Notes under the pieces: generated by a model
What the model was told of the DNA's origin: nothing
The model's database searches: none
The model's input: only the letters and a program-made list of their open reading frames with translations
DNA from: Trebonia sp963734665
GTDB taxonomy: Bacteria > Actinomycetota > Actinomycetes > Streptosporangiales > Streptosporangiaceae
Assembly (NCBI GenBank): GCA_963734665.1
Contig: CAVTIR010000002.1
Coordinates: forward strand, 76,090 to 140,089
DNA length: 64,000 nt
Direction: 5' to 3'
Translations under genes and position numbers: made by a program
Shown: one piece after another, positions 1 through 11,584 of the stretch
Layout: each line of letters begins with the position of its first letter
Position numbering within the stretch: the stretch's first letter is position 1

Positions 1-1
1 G

Positions 2-1624
<1,623 letters not shown>

Positions 1625-1708
1625 CTCGGCCGGCCGGCTCCATCCCCGGCGCTTTCTGCGGCGTTCACGGGTCTCTAGCCGCGCGGACGGACGAGTAGGC
1701 TCGCAACC

Positions 1709-3199
1709 GTGGACAGTTTGTTCGATGATGCCGGGGAGCGGGCCGCTGCCGCGGCCGCGCCGCTTGCGGTGCGGATGCGGCCTCGGTCACTCGATGAGGT
1801 GATCGGGCAGCGGCATCTCACCGCGCCCGGAACGCCCTTCCGCAAGCTCATCGACAACGACGCGCCCATGTCTCTGGTCCTATGGGGACCGCCAGGGACG
1901 GGTAAGACGACCCTCGCCTACGTCGTCAGCCAGGTAACGAAGCGGCGGTTCACCGAGCTTTCTGCTGTGACCGCTGGCGTCAAGGATGTCCGTGCTGCCG
2001 TGGACGCGGCGCGACGCGAGCTTGGGATGAGCGGGCGGCAGACGGTGCTGTTCGTGGACGAGGTCCATCGCTTCTCTAAAACCCAGCAAGATGCCCTGCT
2101 GCCCGCTGTCGAGAACCGGTGGGTGTCCTTTATCGGGGCGACGACCGAGAATCCGTCGTTCTCTGTCGTCTCGCCATTGCTCTCTCGGTCGTTGCTGCTG
2201 ACGCTGCAGCCGCTTGATGACGACGACATCCGGGAGCTGGTCAAGCGAGCCTTGGTCGATGAGCGCGGGCTCGGCGGGCGCGTTTCGATTGATGACGACG
2301 CGCTTGAGCATCTCGTGCGGCTGGCTGGCGGGGACGGGCGGCGGTCGCTGACCTACCTGGAGGCGGCCGGGCTCGGGGTTGAGCGCATCGACACGGCGAC
2401 GCTGGAGCGGGCCGTGGACCGGGCTGCCGTTCGGTATGACCGGGACGGGGACCAGCACTACGACGTGATCAGCGCGTTTATCAAGTCCATGCGGGGGAGC
2501 GACGTTGACGCGGCGCTGCACTACCTCGCGCGGATGATCGCGGCGGGGGAGGATCCTCGGTTCATTGCACGGCGGCTCATCGTGCATGCCAGCGAGGATG
2601 TCGGGATGGCTGATCCGACCGCGCTGCAGACCGCCGTCGCCGCCGCGCAGGCCGTGGAGTTCGTCGGGCTGCCCGAGGCGCGGATCAACCTGGCCCAGGC
2701 GGTCATTCATATCGCGCTGGCGCCGAAGTCCAATGCCGTCGTCAGGGCGATCGGTGCCGCCGAGGCCGACGTCAACGCGGGGCTCATCGGGGGGGTGCCC
2801 TCGCACCTGCGGGACGCGCACTACCCTGGCGCTAAGCGCCTTGGCCATGGCAAGGGCTACGTCTACCCGCATGATCTGCCCGAGGGCATCGTGACGCAGC
2901 AGTACGCCCCTGACGTGATCAACGGCCGGGCGTATTATGAGCCCTCAACGCACGGCATGGAGAGCCGCTTCGCAGAACGGACGCGGCTGATCCGCCAGAT
3001 CCTGCATCCTGACCAGGAAGGCGGCCGGCCCGCCGGGGGCTCTGCGGACGAGGGCTCCCGCGAGCCGAAGGACGTGCCCCTGTCCGCGACGCAGGAGCGA
3101 CGACCGAGGAACGAGGAAGGAACGACGAGGGAAGGACAGCGGTCCCGAGCGCCCGGAGGCGAGCGGGGGGAACAGGCTGACGAGGGGAAGACGGAATGA
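1709..3199 (+). CDS. rarA: RarA/MgsA AAA+ ATPase, replication-associated recombination protein, with repeat-derived tail
   Basis: Clamp-loader-like AAA+ ATPase that acts at stalled replication forks. Walker A GPPGTGKTT is at residues 60-68, Walker B VLFVDEVHRF at about 113-122, and the sensor-1 segment GATTENPSFS follows, as in the RarA/MgsA/WRNIP1 family. The C-terminal oligomerisation region ends near residue 435. The last 50 or so residues (rich in E, R, G) are not family-like and coincide with a dispersed palindromic repeat (3055-3167). GTG start; no convincing Shine-Dalgarno sequence is visible. The 3' end overlaps the next gene by 4 bp (ATGA), so both are probably co-transcribed. aspS-rarA-alaS-ruvX-mltG-aroE is a standard actinobacterial order. 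Confidence 0.95.
   Translation: MDSLFDDAGERAAAAAAPLAVRMRPRSLDEVIGQRHLTAPGTPFRKLIDNDAPMSLVLWGPPGTGKTTLAYVVSQVTKRRFTELSAVTAGVKDVRAAVDAARRELGMSGRQTVLFVDEVHRFSKTQQDALLPAVENRWVSFIGATTENPSFSVVSPLLSRSLLLTLQPLDDDDIRELVKRALVDERGLGGRVSIDDDALEHLVRLAGGDGRRSLTYLEAAGLGVERIDTATLERAVDRAAVRYDRDGDQHYDVISAFIKSMRGSDVDAALHYLARMIAAGEDPRFIARRLIVHASEDVGMADPTALQTAVAAAQAVEFVGLPEARINLAQAVIHIALAPKSNAVVRAIGAAEADVNAGLIGGVPSHLRDAHYPGAKRLGHGKGYVYPHDLPEGIVTQQYAPDVINGRAYYEPSTHGMESRFAERTRLIRQILHPDQEGGRPAGGSADEGSREPKDVPLSATQERRPRNEEGTTREGQRSRAPGGERGEQADEGKTE
3055..3167. repeat. dispersed palindromic repeat, copy A (inside rarA 3' end)
   Basis: About 113 bp. It aligns by eye, with a few gaps, to 39964-40078 (copy B). Shared blocks include CTCCCGCGAGCC at the left, GCCCCTGTCC, GAGGAACGAG, GACGAGGGAAGGACAG and GGTCCCGAGCGC at the right. 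It is read through in frame as the last part of RarA. Confidence 0.75.
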
Positions 3200-3669
3200 G
3201 CCTAACCGGGGTTGCCGCGCTGATCGCCGCGGTGAGCTTCGCCGTGCTGGCCTGTGCCGGCGTCTACCTGGCGATCCGGTTCACGAAGGTGCTTGGCGAC
3301 GCGGCCACGCTGGTGCGCGATACGCGGGCCGACCAGCAGGCGCTGTTCGCCAGGGCGAACGCCGCGGTCGACCGGGCGAGCGCGCAACTCGACAGGACCG
3401 AGGCCGCCACGGCGGCCGTGGCCGACCTTGGCGACTCGATGACCGAGCTCGCGGGACAGGCGTCAGCGCTGGCGGGGATCGGTAAGAGCGTGGCGGGCGC
3501 ACTCGTGGGCGGCCCTGTCGGCAGGGCCGCCGCTGTTGCCTACGGGATCCGGCACGCGGTGGGGCTGCGCCGCGGCACGGTTTCCCGCCCCGGCGCGCTG
3601 CCCGGCGAGATAGTCAACGGGGCGGAGTTGGCCCCGGCCGCCGGGCGCAAGGCGGGGGCGCGGCGATGA
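3196..3669 (+). CDS. DUF948 domain membrane-anchored protein
   Basis: 157 aa. One N-terminal hydrophobic helix (about residues 5-27) is followed by a long charged alpha-helical, coiled-coil-like segment rich in A, D, R and Q (about 30-90). A small-residue segment (AGALVGGPVGRAAAVAYG) and a basic tail follow. This is the layout of DUF948 proteins, which sit between rarA and alaS in many actinobacteria. Function unknown; the topology suggests a membrane-tethered coiled coil facing the cytoplasm or the wall. Translationally coupled to rarA by a 4-bp overlap, and to the next gene in the same way. Confidence 0.85.
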   Translation: MSLTGVAALIAAVSFAVLACAGVYLAIRFTKVLGDAATLVRDTRADQQALFARANAAVDRASAQLDRTEAATAAVADLGDSMTELAGQASALAGIGKSVAGALVGGPVGRAAAVAYGIRHAVGLRRGTVSRPGALPGEIVNGAELAPAAGRKAGARR

Positions 3670-3926
3670 TCCGCCGTGGATTCTGGCTATTCGTCGGGGC
3701 CGCGGGCGGCATCATGGGGTACCGGCGTGCGTCCGCCCTGACCCGCCAGGTATCCGAGACGCTCGGCGCGCGGCCGAAGAAGCCAGGCGCGGTGAAACGG
3801 CACTGGGCGCGAGAGACGATCCGCTTCACCCGTGACGTGCGCGAGGGCATGGACCTGTATTCCGCTCGGCATGAGGGTGACCGACCCCCTACGCTGGACC
3901 CTAGTGCGGAATCGCGGCGCTCGTGA
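3666..3926 (+). CDS. small conserved actinobacterial protein (DUF6167-like)
   Basis: 86 aa, basic. A short hydrophobic N-terminus (FWLFVGAAGGIMGYRRAS) precedes an amphipathic region with RETIRFTRDVREGMDLYSARH. Small proteins of this type follow the DUF948 gene in streptomycetes and relatives. The start overlaps the upstream stop by 4 bp (ATGA), which fixes the start. Function unknown; probably a partner of the DUF948 protein, inferred only from the conserved pairing. Confidence 0.75.
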   Translation: MIRRGFWLFVGAAGGIMGYRRASALTRQVSETLGARPKKPGAVKRHWARETIRFTRDVREGMDLYSARHEGDRPPTLDPSAESRRS

Positions 3927-4027
3927 GCGCCGCCCTTCATTGAGGCATTGAGTGAGGCAGGCAGGCTGAGGCAGGCTCCGCTCGGCATCCGCGCTATCGC
4001 GTCCCCTACCGGGCGCCGCCCTTCATT
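3927..4027. repeat. 15-bp direct repeat in the alaS leader
   Basis: GCGCCGCCCTTCATT occurs at 3927-3941 and again at 4013-4027. The 71 bp between them contain further short AGGCAGGCT-like repeats. It lies between the small DUF6167-like gene and alaS. Confidence 0.7.
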
Positions 4028-4076
4028 AAGCCGCATAGACGACAAACAACAAGAAGAAACGCAGAGGACAACCACG

Positions 4077-6803
<2,727 letters not shown>

Positions 6804-6838
6804 CGTGTGGGCATGTTTTCTGACGGACAGGTAAACCG

Positions 6839-7303
6839 GTGAGGAGTGGCGTGCGTCTGGCCGTCGATCCGGGTACTGTCCGCATTGGCGTGGCACGCAG
6901 CGATCCAGGCGGCGTGCTCGCTACCCCGCTCACCGTCGTGCGGCGAGGTAAGGGCGACTTGAACGCCCTCGCCTCGCTCGCCGCGACCGAAAACGCAATG
7001 GAGATCTTGGTGGGCCTTCCTCGGTCCCTGTCCGGCCGCGAGGGGCCGGCCGCCGTCTCCGCCAGGAAGTTCGCGGCGGACCTAGCGGCCCGGGTTGCTC
7101 CGCTTCCCGTGCGGCTCGTCGACGAACGCTTCACCACGTCGACCGCGCATGAGGCGCTGCGCGCCGGCGGGCATGACTCGCGAGCGCGGCGGGAAACGGT
7201 CGACGCCGCCGCGGCGGCGGTGCTGCTTGGGGCGGCGCTTGACTCCGAGCGCCGCACGGGCAACGCTCCCGGCCAGCTCGTCGACCTCGGATCCGCCCGG
7301 TGA
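6839..7303 (+). CDS. ruvX: RuvX/YqgF RNase H-fold protein (pre-16S rRNA nuclease / Holliday junction resolvase homologue)
   Basis: 154 aa. The N-terminal LAVDPGTVRIGVARSD carries the first catalytic Asp of the RNase H-like fold. VGLPRSLSGREGP and VRLVDERFTTSTAHEAL follow, and the C-terminal VDAAAAAVLL supplies the last acidic residue. Involved in 16S rRNA 5'-end maturation and possibly DNA recombination. GTG start at 6839; GTG 6851 is an alternative. Its stop overlaps a GTG at 7300 (GTGA) that is the likely original start of mltG. Confidence 0.93.
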   Translation: MRSGVRLAVDPGTVRIGVARSDPGGVLATPLTVVRRGKGDLNALASLAATENAMEILVGLPRSLSGREGPAAVSARKFAADLAARVAPLPVRLVDERFTTSTAHEALRAGGHDSRARRETVDAAAAAVLLGAALDSERRTGNAPGQLVDLGSAR

Positions 7304-7321
7304 GCGGCGGCTACGGCCCTG

Positions 7322-9247
7322 GTGGTTATCCGGGGCAAGGCTACGACGAGGATCCCCGCCGGGCCAGGCCGAAGCGGCGGCGTGGCGGCCAGCAGCGAGA
7401 GGACTCGGTTCTGGCAGAACGACCAGGGTCACGACGCCCCTGGTTACGCCGGTCAGGAGTACGGCGGCCCTGGTTACGACGAGTCCGGCTACAACGGTCC
7501 CGGGACCAACGGCGAATACGGTGACCCCGGCTACGACCCTCGGGGGTACGGCCAGCAGGGCACCGGCGGTTACGGCCAGCAGGGAACGGGCGGCTACGGG
7601 CAGCAGGGCACCGGCGGCTACGGCCAGCAGGGCACCGGCGGCTACGGCCAGCAGGGCACCGGCGGCTACGGCCAGCAAGGTACCGGCGGCTACGGCCAGC
7701 AGGGAACGGGCGGCTACGGCCAGCAGGGAACGGGCGGCTACGGCCAGCAGGGCACCGGCGGCATGCCGCAGTACGACCGTCCCCGGTACGACCAGCACGG
7801 CACCGGGCCGCGCGGCGCGGCGGGCGGCCACGACCAGCGGGGCGACGGCGGCTACGACCAGGGCGGTTACGGTGAACGGGAGCAGGAGGACGGCTCGTTC
7901 CTGCCGGGCTTCGGCCGCCGCGACGAGTTCGACGCCGAGCGCACTGCCGGCTACGCCCCGGAGCGCGACGGCCGTTACGACGACTACGACGAGCGGCGCG
8001 CCCCGCGCGGCGCCCGGCCAGCGGGCCGAGGCCCCGAGGGCCGGGGCCCCGGCGCGCCAGGCGACCGCGGCGGCCGAGGCACCGGTGGTTTCGGCCCCGC
8101 CCCGGACGGCTGGGACGAAGGCCGAGACGATCGTCTCCGCGGCCGCGACGGCCGCGACCGCAAGCCCCGCAAGAAGGCGACTCGCTGGTTCCCCCGGATC
8201 CTGGTGCTGACGGTCGTCGCCGTGATCGTGGTGGGCGGCCTCGTGGGCGGCCTGGATGTCTACCACAAGTACGAGGCCAGGTACCACCCGGCGGACTACG
8301 CCGGCGCCGGCACCGGCGACGTGACGGTGCAGATCACGAGCGGCGACACCGCGTTCAGCCTCGCGCCGCGCCTGCTGCAACTCGGCGTGATAGCCAGCAC
8401 GCGCGCGTTCACGAACGCGGCCGAGGCCGCCCCGAGCACGACGAGTACCAGCTCGACGGGCCTGGAGGCCGGCTACTACCAGTTGCATTACCACATGCAG
8501 GCCAGCCTCGCCTACGCCGCGCTGCTCAACCCGAAGAACCTGGTGCAGACGGTGGTGACGATCCCCGAGGGCAAGCGGGTAAGCCAGGTCCTGACGATCC
8601 TGGCCGCGTACACCAAGATCCCGCTCGCTCAGTTCGAGGCGGCGGCGAAGGACACGGCCGCGCTAGGCCTGCCGTCTTACGCGGACAGCTCGGCGGCGGG
8701 ACAGAAACTTCCCGCCACGGTTCCCTATGGCAAGGTAGAGGGTTACCTGTTCCCCGCGACCTACGCGATCACGCCGCACGAGACCGCGCTCCAGATCCTG
8801 CAGGCGATGGTCCAGCGGTTCGACATCGAGGCGCAGCAAATCAACATCGACCCGGCCGCGAAGTCCGTCGGCCTGACGCCGGACCAGCTGATCATCGAGG
8901 CGTCGATGGTGCAGGCCGAGGCCGGTGTGGACTCCGACATGCCGAAGATGGCCCGCGTCATGATCAACCGCAAGGCCAAGGGCATGCCGTACGGCTTCGA
9001 CAGCGTGGTGTTCTACGGACTTGGCCAGTACGGCATCAACATCCCGAACGGCCTGAACCCGGCCACGGCAGGCCCGTATGACGACACGCAGAATACGGGC
9101 CTGCCGCCGACGGCGATCGGCAACCCGGGCGACGCGGCCATCCAGGCCGTGCTGCACCCGGCGAGCGGCCCCTGGCTGTACTTCCTGACCGAATCGGGCG
9201 GCAAGCAGTCGACCTTCTCTGCTACCTGCCTGCCGGGCACGTGCTGA
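7322..9247 (+). CDS. mltG: endolytic murein transglycosylase MltG with long Gly/Gln/Tyr repeat domain; N-terminus possibly frameshifted
   Basis: Cleaves nascent glycan strands and so ends their polymerisation. The cytoplasmic N-terminal 280 residues are low complexity and include nine tandem GYGQQGTG units (7544-7759). One transmembrane helix (about residues 290-310) and the YceG/LysM-like plus catalytic domains follow, with the conserved Glu in IIEASMVQAEAG. In this frame the first usable start is GTG 7322, and the first 25 residues look unlike the rest. Another frame opens at GTG 7300, overlapping the ruvX stop by 4 bp, and encodes SGGYGPGGYPGQGYDEDP, which resembles the downstream composition. 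A single-base indel near 7380-7410 would join the two. This may be a sequencing error or a real frameshift. The stop overlaps aroE. Confidence 0.9.
   Translation: MVIRGKATTRIPAGPGRSGGVAASSERTRFWQNDQGHDAPGYAGQEYGGPGYDESGYNGPGTNGEYGDPGYDPRGYGQQGTGGYGQQGTGGYGQQGTGGYGQQGTGGYGQQGTGGYGQQGTGGYGQQGTGGYGQQGTGGYGQQGTGGMPQYDRPRYDQHGTGPRGAAGGHDQRGDGGYDQGGYGEREQEDGSFLPGFGRRDEFDAERTAGYAPERDGRYDDYDERRAPRGARPAGRGPEGRGPGAPGDRGGRGTGGFGPAPDGWDEGRDDRLRGRDGRDRKPRKKATRWFPRILVLTVVAVIVVGGLVGGLDVYHKYEARYHPADYAGAGTGDVTVQITSGDTAFSLAPRLLQLGVIASTRAFTNAAEAAPSTTSTSSTGLEAGYYQLHYHMQASLAYAALLNPKNLVQTVVTIPEGKRVSQVLTILAAYTKIPLAQFEAAAKDTAALGLPSYADSSAAGQKLPATVPYGKVEGYLFPATYAITPHETALQILQAMVQRFDIEAQQINIDPAAKSVGLTPDQLIIEASMVQAEAGVDSDMPKMARVMINRKAKGMPYGFDSVVFYGLGQYGINIPNGLNPATAGPYDDTQNTGLPPTAIGNPGDAAIQAVLHPASGPWLYFLTESGGKQSTFSATCLPGTC
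7544..7759 (+). repeat. nine tandem 24-bp units encoding GYGQQGTG
   Basis: Nine in-frame 24-bp units in mltG with only synonymous differences, such as GGCACC versus GGAACG and one GGTACC. The protein repeat is therefore identical in every unit while the DNA has drifted. Confidence 0.95.
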
Positions 9248-10080
9248 TGAAGGCGGCAGTCCTCGGCAAACCCATTGCCCACTCTCTGTCACCCGTGCTC
9301 CACCGCGCGGCCTACGAAGCGCTCGGCTTCACCGACTGGACCTACGACCTGGTCGAGTGTGACGAGCACGGCCTGGCCGCCTACGTGGAGTCACTGGGCC
9401 CGGAATGGGCAGGCCTGTCGCTGACCATGCCACTCAAGCGCACGGTCCTGCCGCTGCTCGACCATGTCGACCACCTGGCGGCTGCCACCGGCGGCGCGAA
9501 CACGGTCGTGTTCCGCCCCGAGGGCCGCTTCGGCTACAACACCGACGTCCGAGGCATCGTCGACGCGCTCAGGGAGGTGGGCGTCCCAGCGCCCGCCAGC
9601 GTCACCATCATCGGCGCGGGCGCGACCGCCTGCTCGGCCCTCGCCGCCGTCGGCGAGCTAGGCGCGGCCGGCGCCGACATCGTGGCCCGCGACCCGTCCC
9701 GCACGGCTGGCCTCCTGGCAACCGCCGACCGCCTGGGCCTGCAGGCGCGCCTCCGCCCCTGGACAGACCTCGGCAACGCCGGCCAGCCGATCCCCGACCT
9801 CCTCATCTCGACCGTCCCCGCCGGTGCCGCCGACGAGTACGCCGAACGACTTCGGCTTACTCGCCAGGCGCCACCGGCTCTGCTTGACGTGGTCTACCAC
9901 CCATGGCTGACTCCCCTAGCCGAGGTAGCAGTGGCCGCAGGCTCGGCGGTAGCGAGCGGCTACGCGATGCTCCTTCATCAGGCCGCCGCCCAGGTAGAGC
10001 TGATGACAGGCAGGCGAGCCCCCTTGGAGGCAATGCGCAAGGCAGGCGAGCGAGCAATAGCCCGCAGAGTTCAGCAGTAG
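9247..10080 (+). CDS. aroE: shikimate dehydrogenase
   Basis: Reduces 3-dehydroshikimate with NADPH in the chorismate pathway. 277 aa from ATG 9247, which overlaps the mltG stop (TGATG). Shikimate-binding HSLSPVLHRAA is near the N-terminus, with the catalytic Lys in SLTMPLKR. The Rossmann signature VTIIGAGATACSA is in the middle and the C-terminal Gln in MLLHQAAAQVELM. Length and order match AroE. The coupling to mltG is typical of actinobacteria. A CTG/ATG option 6 bp upstream is less likely. Confidence 0.95.
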   Translation: MKAAVLGKPIAHSLSPVLHRAAYEALGFTDWTYDLVECDEHGLAAYVESLGPEWAGLSLTMPLKRTVLPLLDHVDHLAAATGGANTVVFRPEGRFGYNTDVRGIVDALREVGVPAPASVTIIGAGATACSALAAVGELGAAGADIVARDPSRTAGLLATADRLGLQARLRPWTDLGNAGQPIPDLLISTVPAGAADEYAERLRLTRQAPPALLDVVYHPWLTPLAEVAVAAGSAVASGYAMLLHQAAAQVELMTGRRAPLEAMRKAGERAIARRVQQ

Positions 10081-10104
10081 CGGCGTCCAGCAGTAGCGGC
10101 GTCC
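10073..10104. repeat. 16-bp tandem duplication over the aroE stop codon
   Basis: AGCAGTAGCGGCGTCC occurs at 10073-10088 and 10089-10104. The first copy supplies the aroE stop codon TAG and the second copy lies just outside the gene. Confidence 0.9.
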
Positions 10105-10117
10105 AGCGGCACCGGCA

Positions 10118-10152
10118 GTAAATGTCGGGCGCTGGCGCGCCACGACATTTAC
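10118..10152. terminator. strong stem-loop after aroE
   Basis: GTAAATGTCG pairs with CGACATTTAC and GGCGC with GCGCC. This gives a 15-bp stem with one bulged A and a TGGC tetraloop. There is no run of T afterwards, although the next 15 bases are AT-rich. Probable end of the housekeeping operon; a regulatory hairpin is the alternative. Confidence 0.65.
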
Positions 10153-10277
10153 CGAAATTTCAACATACGGGCAAGTTCCTGGTTCTGGGGTCGCCGCTGC
10201 GTCCAAGCGCCAGGTCAGGCTGGCCCCCTGGAAGCGCTGCGCGGGCTGGCTGGGCGCGGTGAGATACTGCCAGCGAA

Positions 10278-11399
10278 ATGGAAAACCGGGAACAACGACT
10301 CCCCAAGGCGCTGGCAGCCCGCCTTACGGCCAGCGGTGCCCTGCGGGCATCCCGGTGGATCAGGGCGTTTGAGACGGTACCCAGGCACATGTTCGTGCCG
10401 CAGATCTTCATTGACCCCGCGCACACGGGCGCCTACGAGCTGGTGGACGGTACCGAGCCGGGCCAGCGCGAGCGGTGGCTAGACCTCGTCTACCGCGACA
10501 ATCCGCTGGTGACGCTGCTTGGAGAGCGCGGAACCTGGCTGTCCTCATCGTCGCAGCCATCGCTGATGGCCAGGATGCTCGAAGCCCTCGACTTCAATGG
10601 CGGCGAGCGGGTACTCGAAATAGGCACCGGGACCGGCTACAACGCCGCGCTGTTGTGCGCCGGACTTGGCAGTGGGCTGGTCACCAGCATCGACATCGAC
10701 GCCAGTCTCGTCAGTGGGGCACGGGACCGGCTGCGCGAGCTTGGCTACGCGCCGGCGCTCGCGGTCGCCGACGGCGCGGAAGGCCATCCCGGCACCGCAC
10801 CGTACGACCGGATCATCGCCACCTGCTCGCTGCCGCGAGTCCCGCCCGCGTGGATCGGGCAGGCTGCGCCCGGCGCCCTTATCCTCCTCAACCTCTACCG
10901 GGAACTCGGCGGCGGTGCGCTGGCGCTGCTTCGGGTCTCCGGCGGGCAGGCCAGTGGCCACTTCGCCTCGTTCTACGGCGGGTTCATGCCAACCCGGACC
11001 GCCGCCGTCGCGATGGACGTCTTCGGGCTGCTCGGCGCGTACCGGGAAGAACCCGGCGAGCGCCGGCACACGGCGGTCCCCGCGAGCGCGCTCAGCGACG
11101 ACGCCTTTGACATGCTCGCTGCGCTCCGGCTGCCGGGAGTGCAGCGGATCAGGCTGCTGCCCCACGGCAAGCCCGAGCAGACGTGGCTCGTTGGCGGCGA
11201 CGGTTCCTGGGCCTGCCTGGAGGGTCCGGACGTGCGGCAGGGCGGGCCGAGGCGGCTGTGGGACCAGCTGGAAGCGGTGTACCGGGACTGGTCAGAATGC
11301 GGCCGCCCGGCCCGGCACGAAATCGGGCTGACGGTCACCGCCGCCGGCGAGCACCGGATCTGGACCGGAACCGGGCACGAGCCCGGATGGCTGATCTGA
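10278..11399 (+). CDS. PCMT-like SAM-dependent O-methyltransferase
   Basis: 373 aa. The N-terminal half matches the protein-L-isoaspartate O-methyltransferase family: RAFETVPRHMFVP, then SSSSQPSLMARMLEAL, then SAM motif VLEIGTGTGYNAALL (about residues 111-126). The C-terminal 150 residues (LTVTAAGEHRIWTGTG near the end) are not part of classical PCMT. They resemble the extension of methyltransferases linked to ribosomally made, ATP-grasp-modified peptides in actinomycetes. No precursor peptide or cyclising ATP-grasp is adjacent, so the substrate is unknown: damaged protein isoaspartate or a modified peptide. ATG start; monocistronic. Confidence 0.8.
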   Translation: MENREQRLPKALAARLTASGALRASRWIRAFETVPRHMFVPQIFIDPAHTGAYELVDGTEPGQRERWLDLVYRDNPLVTLLGERGTWLSSSSQPSLMARMLEALDFNGGERVLEIGTGTGYNAALLCAGLGSGLVTSIDIDASLVSGARDRLRELGYAPALAVADGAEGHPGTAPYDRIIATCSLPRVPPAWIGQAAPGALILLNLYRELGGGALALLRVSGGQASGHFASFYGGFMPTRTAAVAMDVFGLLGAYREEPGERRHTAVPASALSDDAFDMLAALRLPGVQRIRLLPHGKPEQTWLVGGDGSWACLEGPDVRQGGPRRLWDQLEAVYRDWSECGRPARHEIGLTVTAAGEHRIWTGTGHEPGWLI

Positions 11400-11550
11400 C
11401 TCGAACACCGTGGCCACCGCTCAAGTGCCAACTATCTCCGACGCCAGCCTGAGTCAGATCGGGAACTGTTGATGATCATTTGATGTCTGGTCGCCTCGAG
11501 GCAAGGAAGTTTTCTCCCTCTAGTCACTCAGTTCACTTAGCTTCCGATGC

Positions 11551-11564
11551 GTCACATATGTGAC
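11551..11564. promoter_or_regulatory. perfect 14-bp palindrome upstream of the secreted phosphoesterase
   Basis: GTCACATATGTGAC is its own reverse complement. It sits 20 bp before the start codon and just upstream of the purine-rich ribosome-binding site GGAAGGAAAG. It is a candidate operator. Two TCACT motifs 9 bp apart just upstream (about 11523-11536) may be part of the same control region. Confidence 0.5.
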
Positions 11565-11584
11565 ATACCGGAAGGAAAGTTTGA

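Noticed and set aside
7544..7759. CRISPR-like regular repeats
   Set aside because: Units are adjacent without spacers and are in frame as GYGQQGTG in mltG.
10122..10262. 47-codon frame as a precursor peptide for the PCMT-like methyltransferase
   Set aside because: It begins inside the aroE hairpin and lacks a ribosome-binding site and any recognisable core motif; no ATP-grasp cyclase gene is adjacent.
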